Notes: generated by a model from the sequence alone, not told the origin. A stretch of 64,000 bases of DNA from Planctomycetota bacterium (GCA_029259715.1 JAJDEP010000010.1:1-64000), one strand, 5' to 3'. Shown: positions 16,462 through 27,186, numbered from the stretch's first letter. Numbers and translations are program-made.

Positions 16462-17667
16462 ATGAACCCGCTCACCCTCATCGGCCCGCGCACGATCATG
16501 GTGCTGCTCGTGCTCACCGCTCTCGAATTCGGGCTGGCACAGGGCGGCTACGGGCATTGGACCGCCACCGAGCAGAGCGAGCGCTACGGCTGGCGCATGC
16601 TGCCCGACCAGGACGCGTGGTCGCGGGACCTCGACGTGCCCGAGCGCATCAACACGATGGGCTTCCGTGACCGGGAGTGGGCGCCCGCGCCCGCCGAGAA
16701 GGACACGTCGGTCTACCGCGTGGCCGTGGTCGGCAACTCCATGACCTACGGCACGAGCGTGGCCGTCGAGGAGACCTGGCCGCGGGTGCTTGAGCAGCGT
16801 CTCGCCGCAGACTTCGAGGCGCGCGGCGACCCGCGCGCGGTCGTCGTGATGAACTTCGCCGTGCAGGGCTACGTGTACGAACAGATGGCGCGGGTCTGGG
16901 AGGACCACGTGCAGCCCTACCGGCCCGACCTGTTCATCGTGCCCGTGCACCCCCATGACATCGTGCCCATGGCGCCGGCCCACGACGACGCGGAGTACGA
17001 CTTCCGCACAACGGTGCTGCGCTCGGCCACCTTCGACTGGCTCAACAAGCGCGTCATCAACCGCTGGGTCCCGCCGGTGCCGCCGAGCCCCGCGGCCCGG
17101 GCCGCCGCCCGTCGTCACCAGCAACTCGACGCAGCCATCGGCGAGCGCCCCTTCTCCCGCGACGCCGCCTCCTTCTGGGTCGAGCAGGCCCTCGGCCGCC
17201 CCGAGCAGCGCGATGAGAGCGGCGTCGTGCTGAGCGAGGCCATGACTGGTCTGCTGCCCCTCGCCGAGGAACAACTGGCCGCCTGGGGCGGCAAGCTCGC
17301 CCTGGTCTCGCTGCCCCGCTGGCGTCAGGCCTTCGAGCCCGGCCTGCTCTCGGCGGCGAGCAAGCTGGCCCCCCTCGCGGCCCGCGCCGACAACATCTTC
17401 CACGTCGACCCCATGCCCGGCTTCCATGGGCCCATGCAGCCGGTTGTGGCCGAGATCACCCCCATGGGCGACAAAGCCTGGCAGACCGACGACATGGGCA
17501 AGGTGCGCTGGACCGACGCCGAGGGCCGTTCACGCCCGGGCGATGACATCCCGTCGGCGGACCAGAGCCTGTGGTTCCTCGACGACGTCGGGCACTACAG
17601 CGCTGCGGGTCATCGGCTGCTGGGCGAAGCAGTGTTCGAGCAGCTGCGCGCCGCCGGTGCCTTCTAG
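16462..17667 (+). CDS. SGNH/GDSL-like hydrolase, probable partner of MBOAT acyltransferase
   Basis: A 401-residue protein with an N-terminal hydrophobic anchor or signal (residues 8-28). The nucleophile block VAVVGNSMTYG carries Ser93 in a GNSxTxG version of the GDS motif, and the C-terminal LDDVGHYSAAGH carries the Asp (374 or 375) and His378 of the usual DxxH. A central N-containing strand (VVMNFAVQGY) fits block II. Together with the preceding MBOAT gene it probably forms an extracytoplasmic acyl-transfer or acyl-ester module like AlgJ/AlgX or PatB partners. The polymer is unknown. Confidence 0.75.
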   Translation: MNPLTLIGPRTIMVLLVLTALEFGLAQGGYGHWTATEQSERYGWRMLPDQDAWSRDLDVPERINTMGFRDREWAPAPAEKDTSVYRVAVVGNSMTYGTSVAVEETWPRVLEQRLAADFEARGDPRAVVVMNFAVQGYVYEQMARVWEDHVQPYRPDLFIVPVHPHDIVPMAPAHDDAEYDFRTTVLRSATFDWLNKRVINRWVPPVPPSPAARAAARRHQQLDAAIGERPFSRDAASFWVEQALGRPEQRDESGVVLSEAMTGLLPLAEEQLAAWGGKLALVSLPRWRQAFEPGLLSAASKLAPLAARADNIFHVDPMPGFHGPMQPVVAEITPMGDKAWQTDDMGKVRWTDAEGRSRPGDDIPSADQSLWFLDDVGHYSAAGHRLLGEAVFEQLRAAGAF

Positions 17668-17692
17668 GCGTTCGCGGGATCCTCGACGAAAG

Positions 17693-17728
17693 AGCCCGGA
17701 TACCGCCGCCATCGTCGGTACCCGGGCT
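17693..17728. terminator. Hairpin between convergent genes
   Basis: AGCCCGG and CCGGGCT pair (7 bp), and after an A-C mismatch TACC pairs with GGTA, enclosing a 12-nt loop. It lies between the SGNH gene (plus) and the small lipoprotein gene (minus). The minus strand continues CTCTTTCG, a weak T-tract, so it fits best as a terminator for the minus gene and may act in both directions. Confidence 0.5.
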
Positions 17729-17860
17729 GTGTGGAGAGGGAAACCCCGCCAAAGGCTTCCATCAATGACTTCGGTGTATTCACCGAAACCTTGAGGCGCC
17801 GCGGCGCCGTGATGCCCGTGTGTCCGCCGTTCCCGGAGGAACGCGCTCCGTGCCGCCGGC

Positions 17861-18316
17861 CTAGTAACCTGCGAGGAGCAGCTCGGTCTCGCTCGGCGGC
17901 GGCTCGGTGTCGCCCGCCATGAGGATGTAGAGCAGGTCGAGCGATCCCGTCACCGGCAGGTAGATGGTCTCGGCGACGAGGGACCAGATGCTGGCCATCC
18001 ACTGGTATCCGAGGCCCATGTCGCTGCGCGTGATGGCGCGCGAGCCGGCGTAGGACAGGTACTTGTGGTCGGGGTGATACTGGTTCGTCCCGTGCTCGTA
18101 CTGGTCGGCGATCATCTCGGCCGGCGCCAGGATCGCGTCGCCCAGCGAGACGAAGGCGGTGCCGGCGATCTTCGTGACGTAGTTCACGTCCGAGGCGACG
18201 ATCTTCTCGGTGGCGCCGAAGGTGCGGTGACCGTTGTAGGTGCACCCGGCACTGGCCAGGAGCACGAGGACGGACAGGGCCAGGCCCAGGCGGCTGCTGA
18301 GGGGAGCGGCAGGCAT
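17861..18316 (-). CDS. Small lipoprotein of unknown function
   Basis: A 151-residue predicted lipoprotein: hydrophobic signal and lipobox ASAGC with Cys25. The mature part has TYNGHRTFGATEKIVASD, then alternating hydrophobic segments, including a possible amphipathic stretch at WSLVAETIYLPVTGSLDLLYILM. The pattern resembles YceK/YidQ-type small lipoproteins, which also have a cysteine-anchored N-terminus and a C-terminal LPxxxxxDxxxxP-like stretch, but the match is loose. Four closely spaced ATGs exist (18334, 18325, 18322, 18316); 18316 is chosen because GAGG lies 9 nt upstream. The gene appears monocistronic. Confidence 0.6.
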   Translation of the reverse strand: MPAAPLSSRLGLALSVLVLLASAGCTYNGHRTFGATEKIVASDVNYVTKIAGTAFVSLGDAILAPAEMIADQYEHGTNQYHPDHKYLSYAGSRAITRSDMGLGYQWMASIWSLVAETIYLPVTGSLDLLYILMAGDTEPPPSETELLLAGY

Positions 18317-18473
18317 GCTCATCATCCTCGTCATTCGGGGTGAAATCGGCGCACGACGGGCGGTTCGGCCCGCCCCGGCCACGCGGTCGGGGAGTCTACT
18401 CGCTGTCATCGAGGGGGCACAAGGGTCCCCGGTGGCCCCTCCCCCGCTCTCGACCGGGCCTCAAGCCGAGTCA

Positions 18474-19061
18474 TCACCCGTGTCCGCCGAGGTCGGTGGG
18501 AACGCCCGCCGGGAGGTCCTTCCGACCGAAGAGCGGATACCTCGCTTCGACACGGTGCAGGGCCCCCTCACGCGAAAGAAAGCTAGAGATCAGCGCGAAA
18601 CCGGTAACCGGGAAGGGTTCGCGGCAGAAGTGCAGGTGCCGCGACTCGTACAGGCCCACCTGGGTGGCCGTCGTCCCCGTGAGCCGACCCAGGGTCACGT
18701 GCGCCGCGAACTTGCGTCCCTCGGGGCTGATCCCCGCCCGGCGCAGCACCGACGCCACCCGGCCGTGGAGTTCTGTCAGCCCCTCGCAGGGGCGGATCCC
18801 GGCCCACACGGCGCGCGGTCGCCCTCGAGGCGGAAAATGGCCCACCCCGCCCAATTCGAGCTCAAAGGGGTCGGCCCGCACCGCGTTGAGGATCTCCTCG
18901 ACGTTGCGGGCACGGTCGGGGGCCAGCTCGCCCAGGAAGCGCAGGGTCAGGTGGAACTGCCGGTCCCGGGTCCAGCGTGCGCCCTGCAGCCCCTCGCACA
19001 GATGCGCAAGGTCGTCCTTGGCGTCTTCGGGCAACTCGATGGCAACGAAGAGGCGCGGCAC
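18474..19061 (-). CDS. thpR: RNA 2',3'-cyclic phosphodiesterase (2'-5' RNA ligase family)
   Basis: A 195-residue protein of the 2H phosphoesterase superfamily. Both catalytic HxTx motifs are present: HLTLRFLG near residue 36 and HVTLGRLT near residue 120. The N-terminus VPRLFVAIELPEDAKDDL is typical of ThpR. The enzyme hydrolyses 2',3'-cyclic phosphate ends to 2'-phosphates and can ligate tRNA halves in vitro. GTG at 19061 is chosen because family similarity begins there; the ribosome binding site is weak. The gene follows hsp20 on the same strand after 67 bp and may be co-transcribed with it. Confidence 0.88.
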   Translation of the reverse strand: MPRLFVAIELPEDAKDDLAHLCEGLQGARWTRDRQFHLTLRFLGELAPDRARNVEEILNAVRADPFELELGGVGHFPPRGRPRAVWAGIRPCEGLTELHGRVASVLRRAGISPEGRKFAAHVTLGRLTGTTATQVGLYESRHLHFCREPFPVTGFALISSFLSREGALHRVEARYPLFGRKDLPAGVPTDLGGHG

Positions 19062-19128
19062 GGGGACATCATGCCCCCGGGCCGCGCCCCGTTCATCCCG
19101 GCGTTGCGGGATCGTGAGGAACCGACCG

Positions 19129-19632
19129 TCAGGCCGAGCGCACCTCGATCTGCCGGCGACGCTCCTGGTCGGCCTTGGGCAGCTCGATGTGGAGCACACC
19201 GGCGTCCAGCCGCGCGGTGACCTCGTCGGCATTCACGGCGAAGGGCAGGCGGATCGCCCGTGCGAACTCCTCGCGACCGGACTCGCGCACCAGGAAGCGC
19301 CGGGTGTCCGCCGCCTCATCGGCCCTCTCGGCCACTTTGGCGTCGACCGGCGTCTCGCCCTCGGGGGTGACGTCGGCGTCGCGCACGGAGGCACGACGGC
19401 CTTCCAGCGTGAGGATGTCGTCGTCGAGCAAGACCGACAGCTCCTCCATGCGGAAGCCCGGCACGTCCACCTCGACGAAGAGGCGGTCGTCCTGCTCCCA
19501 CACGTTCAGCGCGGGGGCCGCCAGAGCCTGTCCGGCGCGGGGGCCGGGCGACTGCAGGGGCCAGTCGTTGAGGATGCCGTCGAAGAGCGAAGGGAAGGCC
19601 CAACTCGTGGGCCGGATCAGTGCATTGCGCAT
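19129..19632 (-). CDS. Small heat-shock protein, Hsp20/alpha-crystallin family
   Basis: A 167-residue ATP-independent holdase chaperone. Residues 1-40 form the variable N-terminal arm ([12 protein letters not shown]). The alpha-crystallin domain spans about 43-158: [60 protein letters not shown], with the conserved A-x-x-x-x-G-V-L pattern. The loop between strands is enlarged and acidic (about residues 90-115). The ATG follows AAAGGAG. A consensus sigma54 promoter lies 47-63 bp upstream, so expression probably depends on RpoN and an activator rather than the heat-shock sigma factor. Confidence 0.93.
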   Translation of the reverse strand: MRNALIRPTSWAFPSLFDGILNDWPLQSPGPRAGQALAAPALNVWEQDDRLFVEVDVPGFRMEELSVLLDDDILTLEGRRASVRDADVTPEGETPVDAKVAERADEAADTRRFLVRESGREEFARAIRLPFAVNADEVTARLDAGVLHIELPKADQERRRQIEVRSA

Positions 19633-19678
19633 GGGGAACTCCTTTCGATGCGGACTGCGATACGACGCCCATTCCTCA

Positions 19679-19695
19679 TGCAAGCTGCGTGCCAG
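19679..19695 (-). promoter_or_regulatory. Consensus sigma54 (-24/-12) promoter of hsp20
   Basis: On the minus strand the sequence reads CTGGCACGCAGCTTGCA. This matches the RpoN consensus YTGGCACG-N4-TTGCW in every specified position, including the invariant GG and GC. The expected transcription start, about 12 nt downstream of GC, leaves a leader of roughly 36 nt before the hsp20 ATG. No activator gene is in the window. Confidence 0.85.
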
Positions 19696-19944
19696 TTGCG
19701 GGCCGGCGGGAACGGGTCCGAATGGGCTCGATTTGGCCTGTCGCACCGGCCGGATGGGCCCTGGTGTTGCCCCACGCGCGCGCTCGCCCCCGTTCCCTGC
19801 CACGGTGGCAGCCAGGGGCAGCCACGCTGACAGCCACCGCCCAAGATGGGCTCGGAAGGCGGGGATGGGTATGGTCTGGAGCCCTGCAGCCCACCCAAGG
19901 TGCTGCCCAACCGCCCGCTCCCCGGTGTCGAGGAAACCGCCGGC
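19696..19944. other. Divergent spacer between hsp20 and sdhC
   Basis: This carries the region upstream of the sigma54 promoter on one side and the sdhC leader on the other, so enhancer sites for an RpoN activator would be expected here. I see no clear long palindrome, RNA gene or convincing -35/-10 pair. A GAGGAAA about 10 nt before the sdhC ATG is the likely ribosome binding site. Open frames through this region are shadows. Confidence 0.5.
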
Positions 19945-20639
19945 ATGAACCCCCTGATGAGAGGCATGGCCTCTTCGCTGGGCAGCAAGCTGGTCGTCGC
20001 GCTCACGGGCGCCGGGCTCATCGGTTTCGTCATCGCCCACATGGCCGGCAACCTGCAGATGTTCATCGGGCAGGACGCGGTCAACGCGTACGCGGCCCAG
20101 CTCAAGTCGATGCCCGAGTTGCTGTGGGTCATGCGCATCGGACTGATCGGCGTTGCCGCCGCGCACGTCGTCACCGCCGTGCGCCTCGCCGCCTCGAACA
20201 AGGCCGCGCGCCCGGTGGCCTACCACGCGGCGGGAAGCATCCAGCAGACGACGTCGGCGCGCACGATGGTGCTCACCGGCTTGCTCGTGCTCGCCTTCGT
20301 GGTCTACCACCTGGCCCACTTCACCTGGGGCCTGGTCCACGCCGACGCCTTCTCCCTGGTCGACGCCCAGGGACGCCACGACGTGTTCTCCATGACCGTG
20401 CTCGGCTTCCAGCAGCCCATCGTCGCCGGCGCCTACCTGCTCGCCATGCTGCTGCTCGCGCTGCACCTGCTGCACGGCGCGGCCAGCCTGTTCCAGACCT
20501 GGGGCGTCACCAACCAGGCCTGGGCGCCGCTGTTCAAGACCGCCGCCAAGGGCCTCGCGTGGGTGATCCTGATCGGCAACGCGTCGATGCCCATCGCCGT
20601 GCAACTCGGCCTCATCGTGCCCCCCGCGGGAGTCGGCTC

Positions 20640-20643
<4 letters not shown>
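19945..20643 (+). CDS. sdhC: Succinate dehydrogenase cytochrome b558 subunit
   Basis: A 232-residue membrane anchor of complex II (single-subunit b558 type, with five predicted helices). Haem-ligand histidines sit in the expected helices: [41 protein letters not shown] and [13 protein letters not shown]. This anchor type occurs in the three-gene sdhCAB/frdCAB operons that act with menaquinone. The gene opens the operon and its stop overlaps the sdhA GTG start (GTGA). Confidence 0.93.
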
Positions 20644-22553
<1,910 letters not shown>

Positions 22554-22568
22554 ATCGAAGGGTCCCGC

Positions 22569-23321
22569 ATGAAGCTCAACCTCCGCATCTGGCGCCAGAA
22601 GAACGCCGAGGACGGCGGGCGCATGGACAACTACGAGCTCGAGGACATCAGCGCCGACGCCTCGTTCCTCGAGATGCTCGACGTGCTCAACGAGTCGCTC
22701 ATCGAGCGCAGCGAGGAGCCGGTGGCCTTCGACCACGACTGCCGTGAGGGCATCTGCGGCACCTGCTCGCTGGTCATCAACGGGGTGCCCCACGGCCCCC
22801 GCCGCGCCACCACCACGTGCCAGCTGCACATGCGCGAGTTCAAGGACGGCGACACGATCACCATCGAGCCCTTCCGGGCAGCGGCCTTCCCGGTGCTGCG
22901 CGATCTGTGCGTCGACCGCGGCGCCTTCGACCGCATCCTGCAGCAGGGTGGCTTCGTCTCGGTGAACACCGGCGGCGCCCAGGACGCCAACGCCCTGCCC
23001 ATCGCCAAGGTCGAGGCCGACACCGCCTTCGACGCGGCCGCCTGCATCGGCTGCGGCGCCTGCGTCGCCGCGTGCCCCAACGCCGCCGCCATGCTGTTCG
23101 TGGCCGCCAAGGTCGGGCATCTGGCGCACCTGCCCCAGGGCGAGCCCGAGCGCGAACAGCGCGTCGTCTCCATGGTCCACGCCATGGACGAGGAGGGCTT
23201 CGGGTCATGCCGCAACTACTACGAGTGCGAGGCCGCCTGCCCGAAGGAGATCAGCGTCGACTTCATCGCCGAGATGAATCGGGGCTACCGCCAGTCGGTG
23301 AGCAAGGGCGTCAGCGCCTGA
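22569..23321 (+). CDS. sdhB: Succinate dehydrogenase/fumarate reductase iron-sulphur subunit
   Basis: A 250-residue electron-transfer subunit linking the flavin to quinone. The N-terminal ferredoxin domain has C58, C63, C66 and C84 for the [2Fe-2S] cluster. The C-terminal part has C159-x-x-C162-x-x-C165-x-x-x-C169 and then C214, C220 and C224 for the 4Fe-4S and 3Fe-4S centres. This completes the sdhCAB operon. It is convergent with gpmA. Confidence 0.96.
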   Translation: MKLNLRIWRQKNAEDGGRMDNYELEDISADASFLEMLDVLNESLIERSEEPVAFDHDCREGICGTCSLVINGVPHGPRRATTTCQLHMREFKDGDTITIEPFRAAAFPVLRDLCVDRGAFDRILQQGGFVSVNTGGAQDANALPIAKVEADTAFDAAACIGCGACVAACPNAAAMLFVAAKVGHLAHLPQGEPEREQRVVSMVHAMDEEGFGSCRNYYECEAACPKEISVDFIAEMNRGYRQSVSKGVSA

Positions 23322-23349
23322 CCGTCTTCGGCGCCCGAGCGGCACCGCC

Positions 23350-23367
23350 GCCTGACGGGGGTCAGGC
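23350..23367. terminator. Short hairpin between convergent sdhB and gpmA
   Basis: GCCTGAC (23350-23356), a GGGG loop and GTCAGGC (23361-23367) form a 7-bp stem reaching into the gpmA stop codon. A second GCCTGAC (23316-23322) contains the sdhB stop and could pair with the same half. No T-run follows on either strand, so terminator function is uncertain. Confidence 0.35.
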
Positions 23368-24105
23368 CTTGGCCTGGTTCGCCACGGCCTCGGCCGCCTT
23401 GCGGGCCGCCTCGGGGTCGCCGAGATAGCGGCTGCTGATCGCCTTGAGGTCGTCGTCGAGTTCGTAGACCAGCGGGATGCCCGTCGGGATATTGACCCCC
23501 ACGATCTCGTCGTCGCTGATGCCGTCGAGGTGCTTCACCAGGGCCCGCAGGCTGTTGCCGTGGGCGGCGATGAGCACCTTCTCGCCGCGGGCCACCGCCG
23601 GCGCGATGGTCTCGGTCCAGTAGGGCATGAAGCGGTCGACGCAGTCCTTGAGGCACTCGGCCTGCGGCAAGAGGTCGCGAGCGACGTGGTCGTAGCGCGA
23701 GTCGTTGCCGGGCCAGTGCGGGTCGTCACGGGAGACGGGCGGCGGGGCCACGTCGTAGCTGCGGCGCCAGATCTGCACCTGCTCGGCGCCGTGCTTGCGC
23801 GTGGTCTCGGCCTTGTCGAGGCCTTGCAGCGCGCCGTAGTGACGTTCGTTGAGCCGCCAGTCTTTGTGCACCGGCAGCCAGGTCTGCTCCATCTCGTCGA
23901 GCACGATCCAGAGCGTCTTGATCGCGCGGCTGAGCAGCGAGGTGTAGGCCACGTCGAAGCGGAAGCCCTCTTCGCGCAACAGCTTGCCGCCGGCGTGGGC
24001 TTCCTTCAGGCCGCGCTCGGTCAGGCCGCAGTCGTACCAGCCGGTGAAGCGGTTGGCCTCATTCCATTCGCTGTGGCCATGCCGCAGCAGCACGAGAGTG
24101 TTCAT
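23362..24105 (-). CDS. gpmA: 2,3-bisphosphoglycerate-dependent phosphoglycerate mutase
   Basis: A 247-residue glycolytic enzyme interconverting 3- and 2-phosphoglycerate in the cytosol. The phosphohistidine motif [18 protein letters not shown] contains the catalytic His9; [28 protein letters not shown] and [14 protein letters not shown] follow as in all dPGMs. The length is normal for the bacterial enzyme. The frame is open upstream of ATG 24105 but without similarity. The gene is followed by the end of sdhB on the other strand. Confidence 0.96.
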   Translation of the reverse strand: MNTLVLLRHGHSEWNEANRFTGWYDCGLTERGLKEAHAGGKLLREEGFRFDVAYTSLLSRAIKTLWIVLDEMEQTWLPVHKDWRLNERHYGALQGLDKAETTRKHGAEQVQIWRRSYDVAPPPVSRDDPHWPGNDSRYDHVARDLLPQAECLKDCVDRFMPYWTETIAPAVARGEKVLIAAHGNSLRALVKHLDGISDDEIVGVNIPTGIPLVYELDDDLKAISSRYLGDPEAARKAAEAVANQAKA

Positions 24106-24157
24106 CGGGATTCTCGGTCGTGTCGGGTGGACGTTCGGGAGTCGTGCGCGGGGAAGG

Positions 24158-26248
24158 TCAGCGCGCGCGGCGGCTCGGACGGTAGTTGAACAGGATGGCG
24201 CCGAGCAGGAAAGCCAGCAACACGCCGCCGATGAGCTCGAGCCGGTGGGCGAAGGACTCGGCGGTCCAGCCCTCCATGAGCACGCCGACAGCTTCCTTGC
24301 CCTCGGCCAGGGCGGCGGCCGCCGCCTCCGGCATGAGCGGGCCGAGGCCGGCCTCGTCGACGCCACCGATGATCAGGACGCCGAGCAGCAGCGCGGCGAG
24401 GGCGTCACCGGTGATCAGGCCCGCCGCCACGAGGATGCCCTCGTGGGTGGACGCGCGCACCTTGAAGGTGGCCAGGAAGCGCGCCAGGGCGCCGAGCAGG
24501 ATGCCCGTGCCGATCACCGACGGCAGGTAGATGCCCACCGCGAAGGCCAGCGACGAAAGGATCAGGCCCTTGCGCTTGCCGATGGCCTCGATCACCACGG
24601 CCAGCAGCCCCAGGGCGGCGCCGGCCATGACCGGCCCCCAGGGGATGTCCGCCTCGAGGAACAGCGAGCCCAGCACCGTGCCGAAGAAGCTCGCCTGGGG
24701 CACGGGCAGGTCGGGCGAGCCCAACACGAACGCCTCGTCGGCGACCCACAGGGTGAGCGGCACCGCGACGGAGCCGGCGATGAGTCCGATGAGCTGGCCC
24801 TTGAAGCCGTCGGTCACCTTGATGCCGTTGAGCTGCATCGTCTTGTAGTCCTGGCTGCTGTCGTTGGCGGCGCAGATGGCCACGCAGGCCGCCACCACGA
24901 TGGGCACCAGGAAGACCACGCCGTCCATGCCTTCCATGCCCACACCGAGGGCCGTGAGGCTCAGCACGAGCATGCCCATGAACACCGTGCCGCTCACCGG
25001 CGAGGCCGAGCTGCCCACCTGCAGGGAGAGCAACGCGCCCAGGCCCGAGAGCAGGAACACGAGCGCGAAGGCCACCAGGGCGATAACCACCAGGGCCGTC
25101 ATGGGCGCGCCGACCCACATCATCATGGCGATGAGCAGGGCCGTGCCGGCCGCCAGTGACGCGTAGAGCATGGCGCGGATGCCGGGCGACTGTTCGAGCA
25201 ACGACTCGTTCTCGATGGCCGCCGCGAGTTCGTCCGAGAAGGCCTGACCCTTCACCGCGACGCCGGCGGCCTTCTTGCGGCCCTCCAGCGCGTAGTCGAC
25301 CAGGCTGTAGATGACGGCCACCGTCATGGCCGCACCGCCCACCCAGCGGAAGGTGGTGCCGGGCATGCCCGCCGCCGCCGCGTAGCCCGTCGTCACCGAG
25401 TTGACGAAACCGCCGCTGAAGATCAGAAAGGCCGTCGGCAGTGTCAGCAGGGCGCCGATGCCCAGGTAGATGGGCGCCAGGGGCAGTGGCAGCGTGACCT
25501 CCATGCCGCCTTCACCGGCTGCCGCGCCACCCGGCGCGCCGCCGGTCTCACCCGCCCCGCCGGCGGGGAACAGTCCGAAGATGTTCCCGAGGTGGAACGA
25601 GACCTCGTAGATCTCCTCCTTGAGCCAGTTGACGATGAGGCCCGCGCCGATGAAGAAGCCGCCGATGAGGCCGACGCCCAGCGAGCGCCCCAGGGCCGGA
25701 CGTTCCTCCGGGTTCTCGACCGCCGTCGCGATCAGCCGATCGCAGGCCACCGCCTCGGGGGCCGGCAGGCGCGGGTCGGTGAGGAAGCGCTTGGTGGCCA
25801 GGCCCACGAAACCGAAGCCCATGAGCGAGCCGGCCAGCGACGCCACGATGAGCAGGGCCCAGTCCACGGGCGGCACGTCGAAGCCCGCCTCGCGGGAGAG
25901 CACCTGCAGGATCGGTGCGGTGAACACCACGCCGGCCGTCACCGCGGCGCCGGCCGAGCCGGTGACCTGCGAGATGGCCAGGAAGCGCTTGAGCCGCGGT
26001 CCCATGGACACGCCGAAGACGACCCACCCGAACAGCACCACCAGCGGGCTGACACCGGGCGTGATGCCGGCCTTGGCGCCCGAGATCACCAGTGCCGAGC
26101 TGAGCACCACGGAGATGATCGCGCCCACCAGCAAGGCCTTGCGCGTGGCGCTGGCCTGGTCGGCGCCGCCCTGCTGAGTGCCGGTACCGGCGGGGTCTCC
26201 GGGTGCGGGGGCCCCCGCGCCGGGTTGATCTGGAGTCTGCTCGGACAT
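24158..26248 (-). CDS. OPT family oligopeptide transporter
   Basis: A 696-residue polytopic membrane protein with about 14-16 predicted segments, of the oligopeptide transporter (OPT/YSL) family, which uses proton symport to import peptides or metal chelates. Typical signatures are the early [40 protein letters not shown], the [14 protein letters not shown] block in the middle and a closing [14 protein letters not shown] segment. Gly-rich hydrophilic stretches at the N-terminus and near residue 235 are loops. A GGGAGGG just before the ATG supports the start. Peptide import is the most likely role. Confidence 0.92.
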   Translation of the reverse strand: MSEQTPDQPGAGAPAPGDPAGTGTQQGGADQASATRKALLVGAIISVVLSSALVISGAKAGITPGVSPLVVLFGWVVFGVSMGPRLKRFLAISQVTGSAGAAVTAGVVFTAPILQVLSREAGFDVPPVDWALLIVASLAGSLMGFGFVGLATKRFLTDPRLPAPEAVACDRLIATAVENPEERPALGRSLGVGLIGGFFIGAGLIVNWLKEEIYEVSFHLGNIFGLFPAGGAGETGGAPGGAAAGEGGMEVTLPLPLAPIYLGIGALLTLPTAFLIFSGGFVNSVTTGYAAAAGMPGTTFRWVGGAAMTVAVIYSLVDYALEGRKKAAGVAVKGQAFSDELAAAIENESLLEQSPGIRAMLYASLAAGTALLIAMMMWVGAPMTALVVIALVAFALVFLLSGLGALLSLQVGSSASPVSGTVFMGMLVLSLTALGVGMEGMDGVVFLVPIVVAACVAICAANDSSQDYKTMQLNGIKVTDGFKGQLIGLIAGSVAVPLTLWVADEAFVLGSPDLPVPQASFFGTVLGSLFLEADIPWGPVMAGAALGLLAVVIEAIGKRKGLILSSLAFAVGIYLPSVIGTGILLGALARFLATFKVRASTHEGILVAAGLITGDALAALLLGVLIIGGVDEAGLGPLMPEAAAAALAEGKEAVGVLMEGWTAESFAHRLELIGGVLLAFLLGAILFNYRPSRRAR

Positions 26249-26394
26249 CGTGCCCTCCCCGCTCTCCCTGCTCGATCGCCTCCTGCGGGCCCATTCGAGC
26301 CTCGGGAGCCGTGATCACGTGGGCGCGAGTCTACCCGCGTCACGGCCCCGCCACGAGAATCCCCCTGCCCTCACCAACACCCCCGGAGGACACT

Positions 26395-26515
26395 GCGTCT
26401 CTGAGGCGCCAAGACGCTTGCCCCCCGCGGGGGCCTCCTGAGACAAGGCCCCCGCAGAGACAGGGAAAACCCCCGGCGCGGCCCCGGATCACCGGAGCCG
26501 CGCCGGTCTTTTTTT
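26395..26515 (+). ncRNA. Candidate structured small RNA ending in an intrinsic terminator
   Basis: Between OPT (minus, start 26248) and the selenoprotein gene (minus, end 26592), the plus strand holds nested stems. GCGTCT 26395-26400 pairs with AGACGC 26412-26417. GCGGGGGCC 26427-26435 pairs with GGCCCCCGC 26447-26455 (9 bp, 11-nt loop). GTCTCTG 26397-26403 can instead pair with CAGAGAC 26455-26461, a mutually exclusive outer stem. A strong terminator follows. No plus-strand coding sequence lies nearby, so a terminator here implies a short non-coding transcript. The 5' end and promoter are not visible. It does not look like 6S, SRP, tmRNA or RNase P RNA. On the minus strand the same region would be the OPT leader. 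Confidence 0.45.
26473..26515 (+). terminator. Strong rho-independent terminator
   Basis: CCGGCGCGGC (26473-26482) pairs perfectly with GCCGCGCCGG (26497-26506). The loop itself holds CCGG-ATCA-CCGG, and the stem is followed by TCTTTTTTT on the plus strand. On the minus strand the same stem is followed by GGGTTTTCC, so it may also end the transcript of the selenoprotein gene at 26592. Confidence 0.85.
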
Positions 26516-26591
26516 GGGGTTGGGTTGGGGCGCGGGGCTCGGCGCTCGGTCGTGAGCCCGAGTGGAGGGCACGAGACGTGGGCCCGAGCCG

Positions 26592-27140
26592 CTACTCGAG
26601 CCCGAGCAACCCCCGCAGCCGCGCCTCCACCGCTTCGTCCCAGCCGTACTTGGCGTGGCGCACGATGCCGTCGGCGTCGATGAGGACGTTGACCGGGAAG
26701 CGCTTGGCGCCGAGTGCCTCGGCCAGATCGCCGGGCCTCGCATCCGGCGCGTCCACGACGGCCGGCCAGGTGTGGCCCATGTCGCGCCAGAAGGCCTGCA
26801 CGGTCTTCAGCTTGTCGACGCCGCTGTTGAGCGAGTAGATGGCGACGTCGTCGCGTCCCTCGAGTTCGTCCGCCAGCTTCTGGATGTGAGGAAACTCCTC
26901 ACGGCAGGTCATTCACCCGACGAACCACAGGTTCAGCAGGACGGTCTTGCCGTGCAGCGTCTCGTTGGTGAAGACGGTGCCATCGGAGACCACGCCGCTG
27001 AGCGGCGGCAGGATCGAGCCCTCGGCCAGCATGCCGTTGGGTGTGCGCAGGACCTGGGGGCCCGAAGGCGCGCAAGCGGAGAGGGCGAATGACAGCGCGA
27101 GAGCGGCGCCGAGGCCGCCAAGGAGCGTGCGGTTGAGCAT
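26592..27140 (-). CDS. Thioredoxin-fold (TlpA/ResA-like) selenoprotein with UxxC active site
   Basis: Read through one UGA this is a 182-residue lipoprotein. The signal ends at lipobox LSAC (Cys23). The TlpA-like fold follows: ILPPLSGVVSDGTVF, then KTVLLNLWFVG, the active site U76-M77-T78-C79, REEFPHIQKLADEL, the cis-Pro segment KRFPVNVLIDADGI and a short C-terminal helix. UGA stands exactly where the first, nucleophilic Cys of CxxC is found in this family, and the frame continues perfectly behind it. A SECIS-like hairpin starts 10 nt after the UGA. The likely role is a periplasm-side thiol-disulphide oxidoreductase or peroxide-linked reductase. Read conventionally, it would be two fragments: a 75-residue stub and a 106-residue frame starting MTCREEF. 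Alternative: a TGC-to-TGA nonsense mutation or sequencing error. Confidence 0.85.
26886..26915 (-). promoter_or_regulatory. Sec UGA codon and bacterial SECIS-like element
   Basis: UGA occupies 26915-26913. After a 10-nt spacer the stem half GTGAGGA (26902-26896), loop GTT (26895-26893) and stem half TCCTCAC (26892-26886) form 7 perfect pairs, and the loop starts with GU. Known bacterial SECIS elements have an upper stem about 11 nt after the UGA and a G/U-containing apical loop recognised by SelB. Confidence 0.78.
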
Positions 27141-27186
27141 TGGTGGATTCCGGGAGCGGAGGGTCGGCGCAGCGGCCGTGCCCTCC

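Noticed and set aside
26395-26515. Identification of the structured RNA as 6S, SRP, tmRNA, RNase P or tRNA-Sec
   Set aside because: None of the hallmark conserved loops or a CCA-compatible acceptor stem is visible; kept only as an unnamed candidate.
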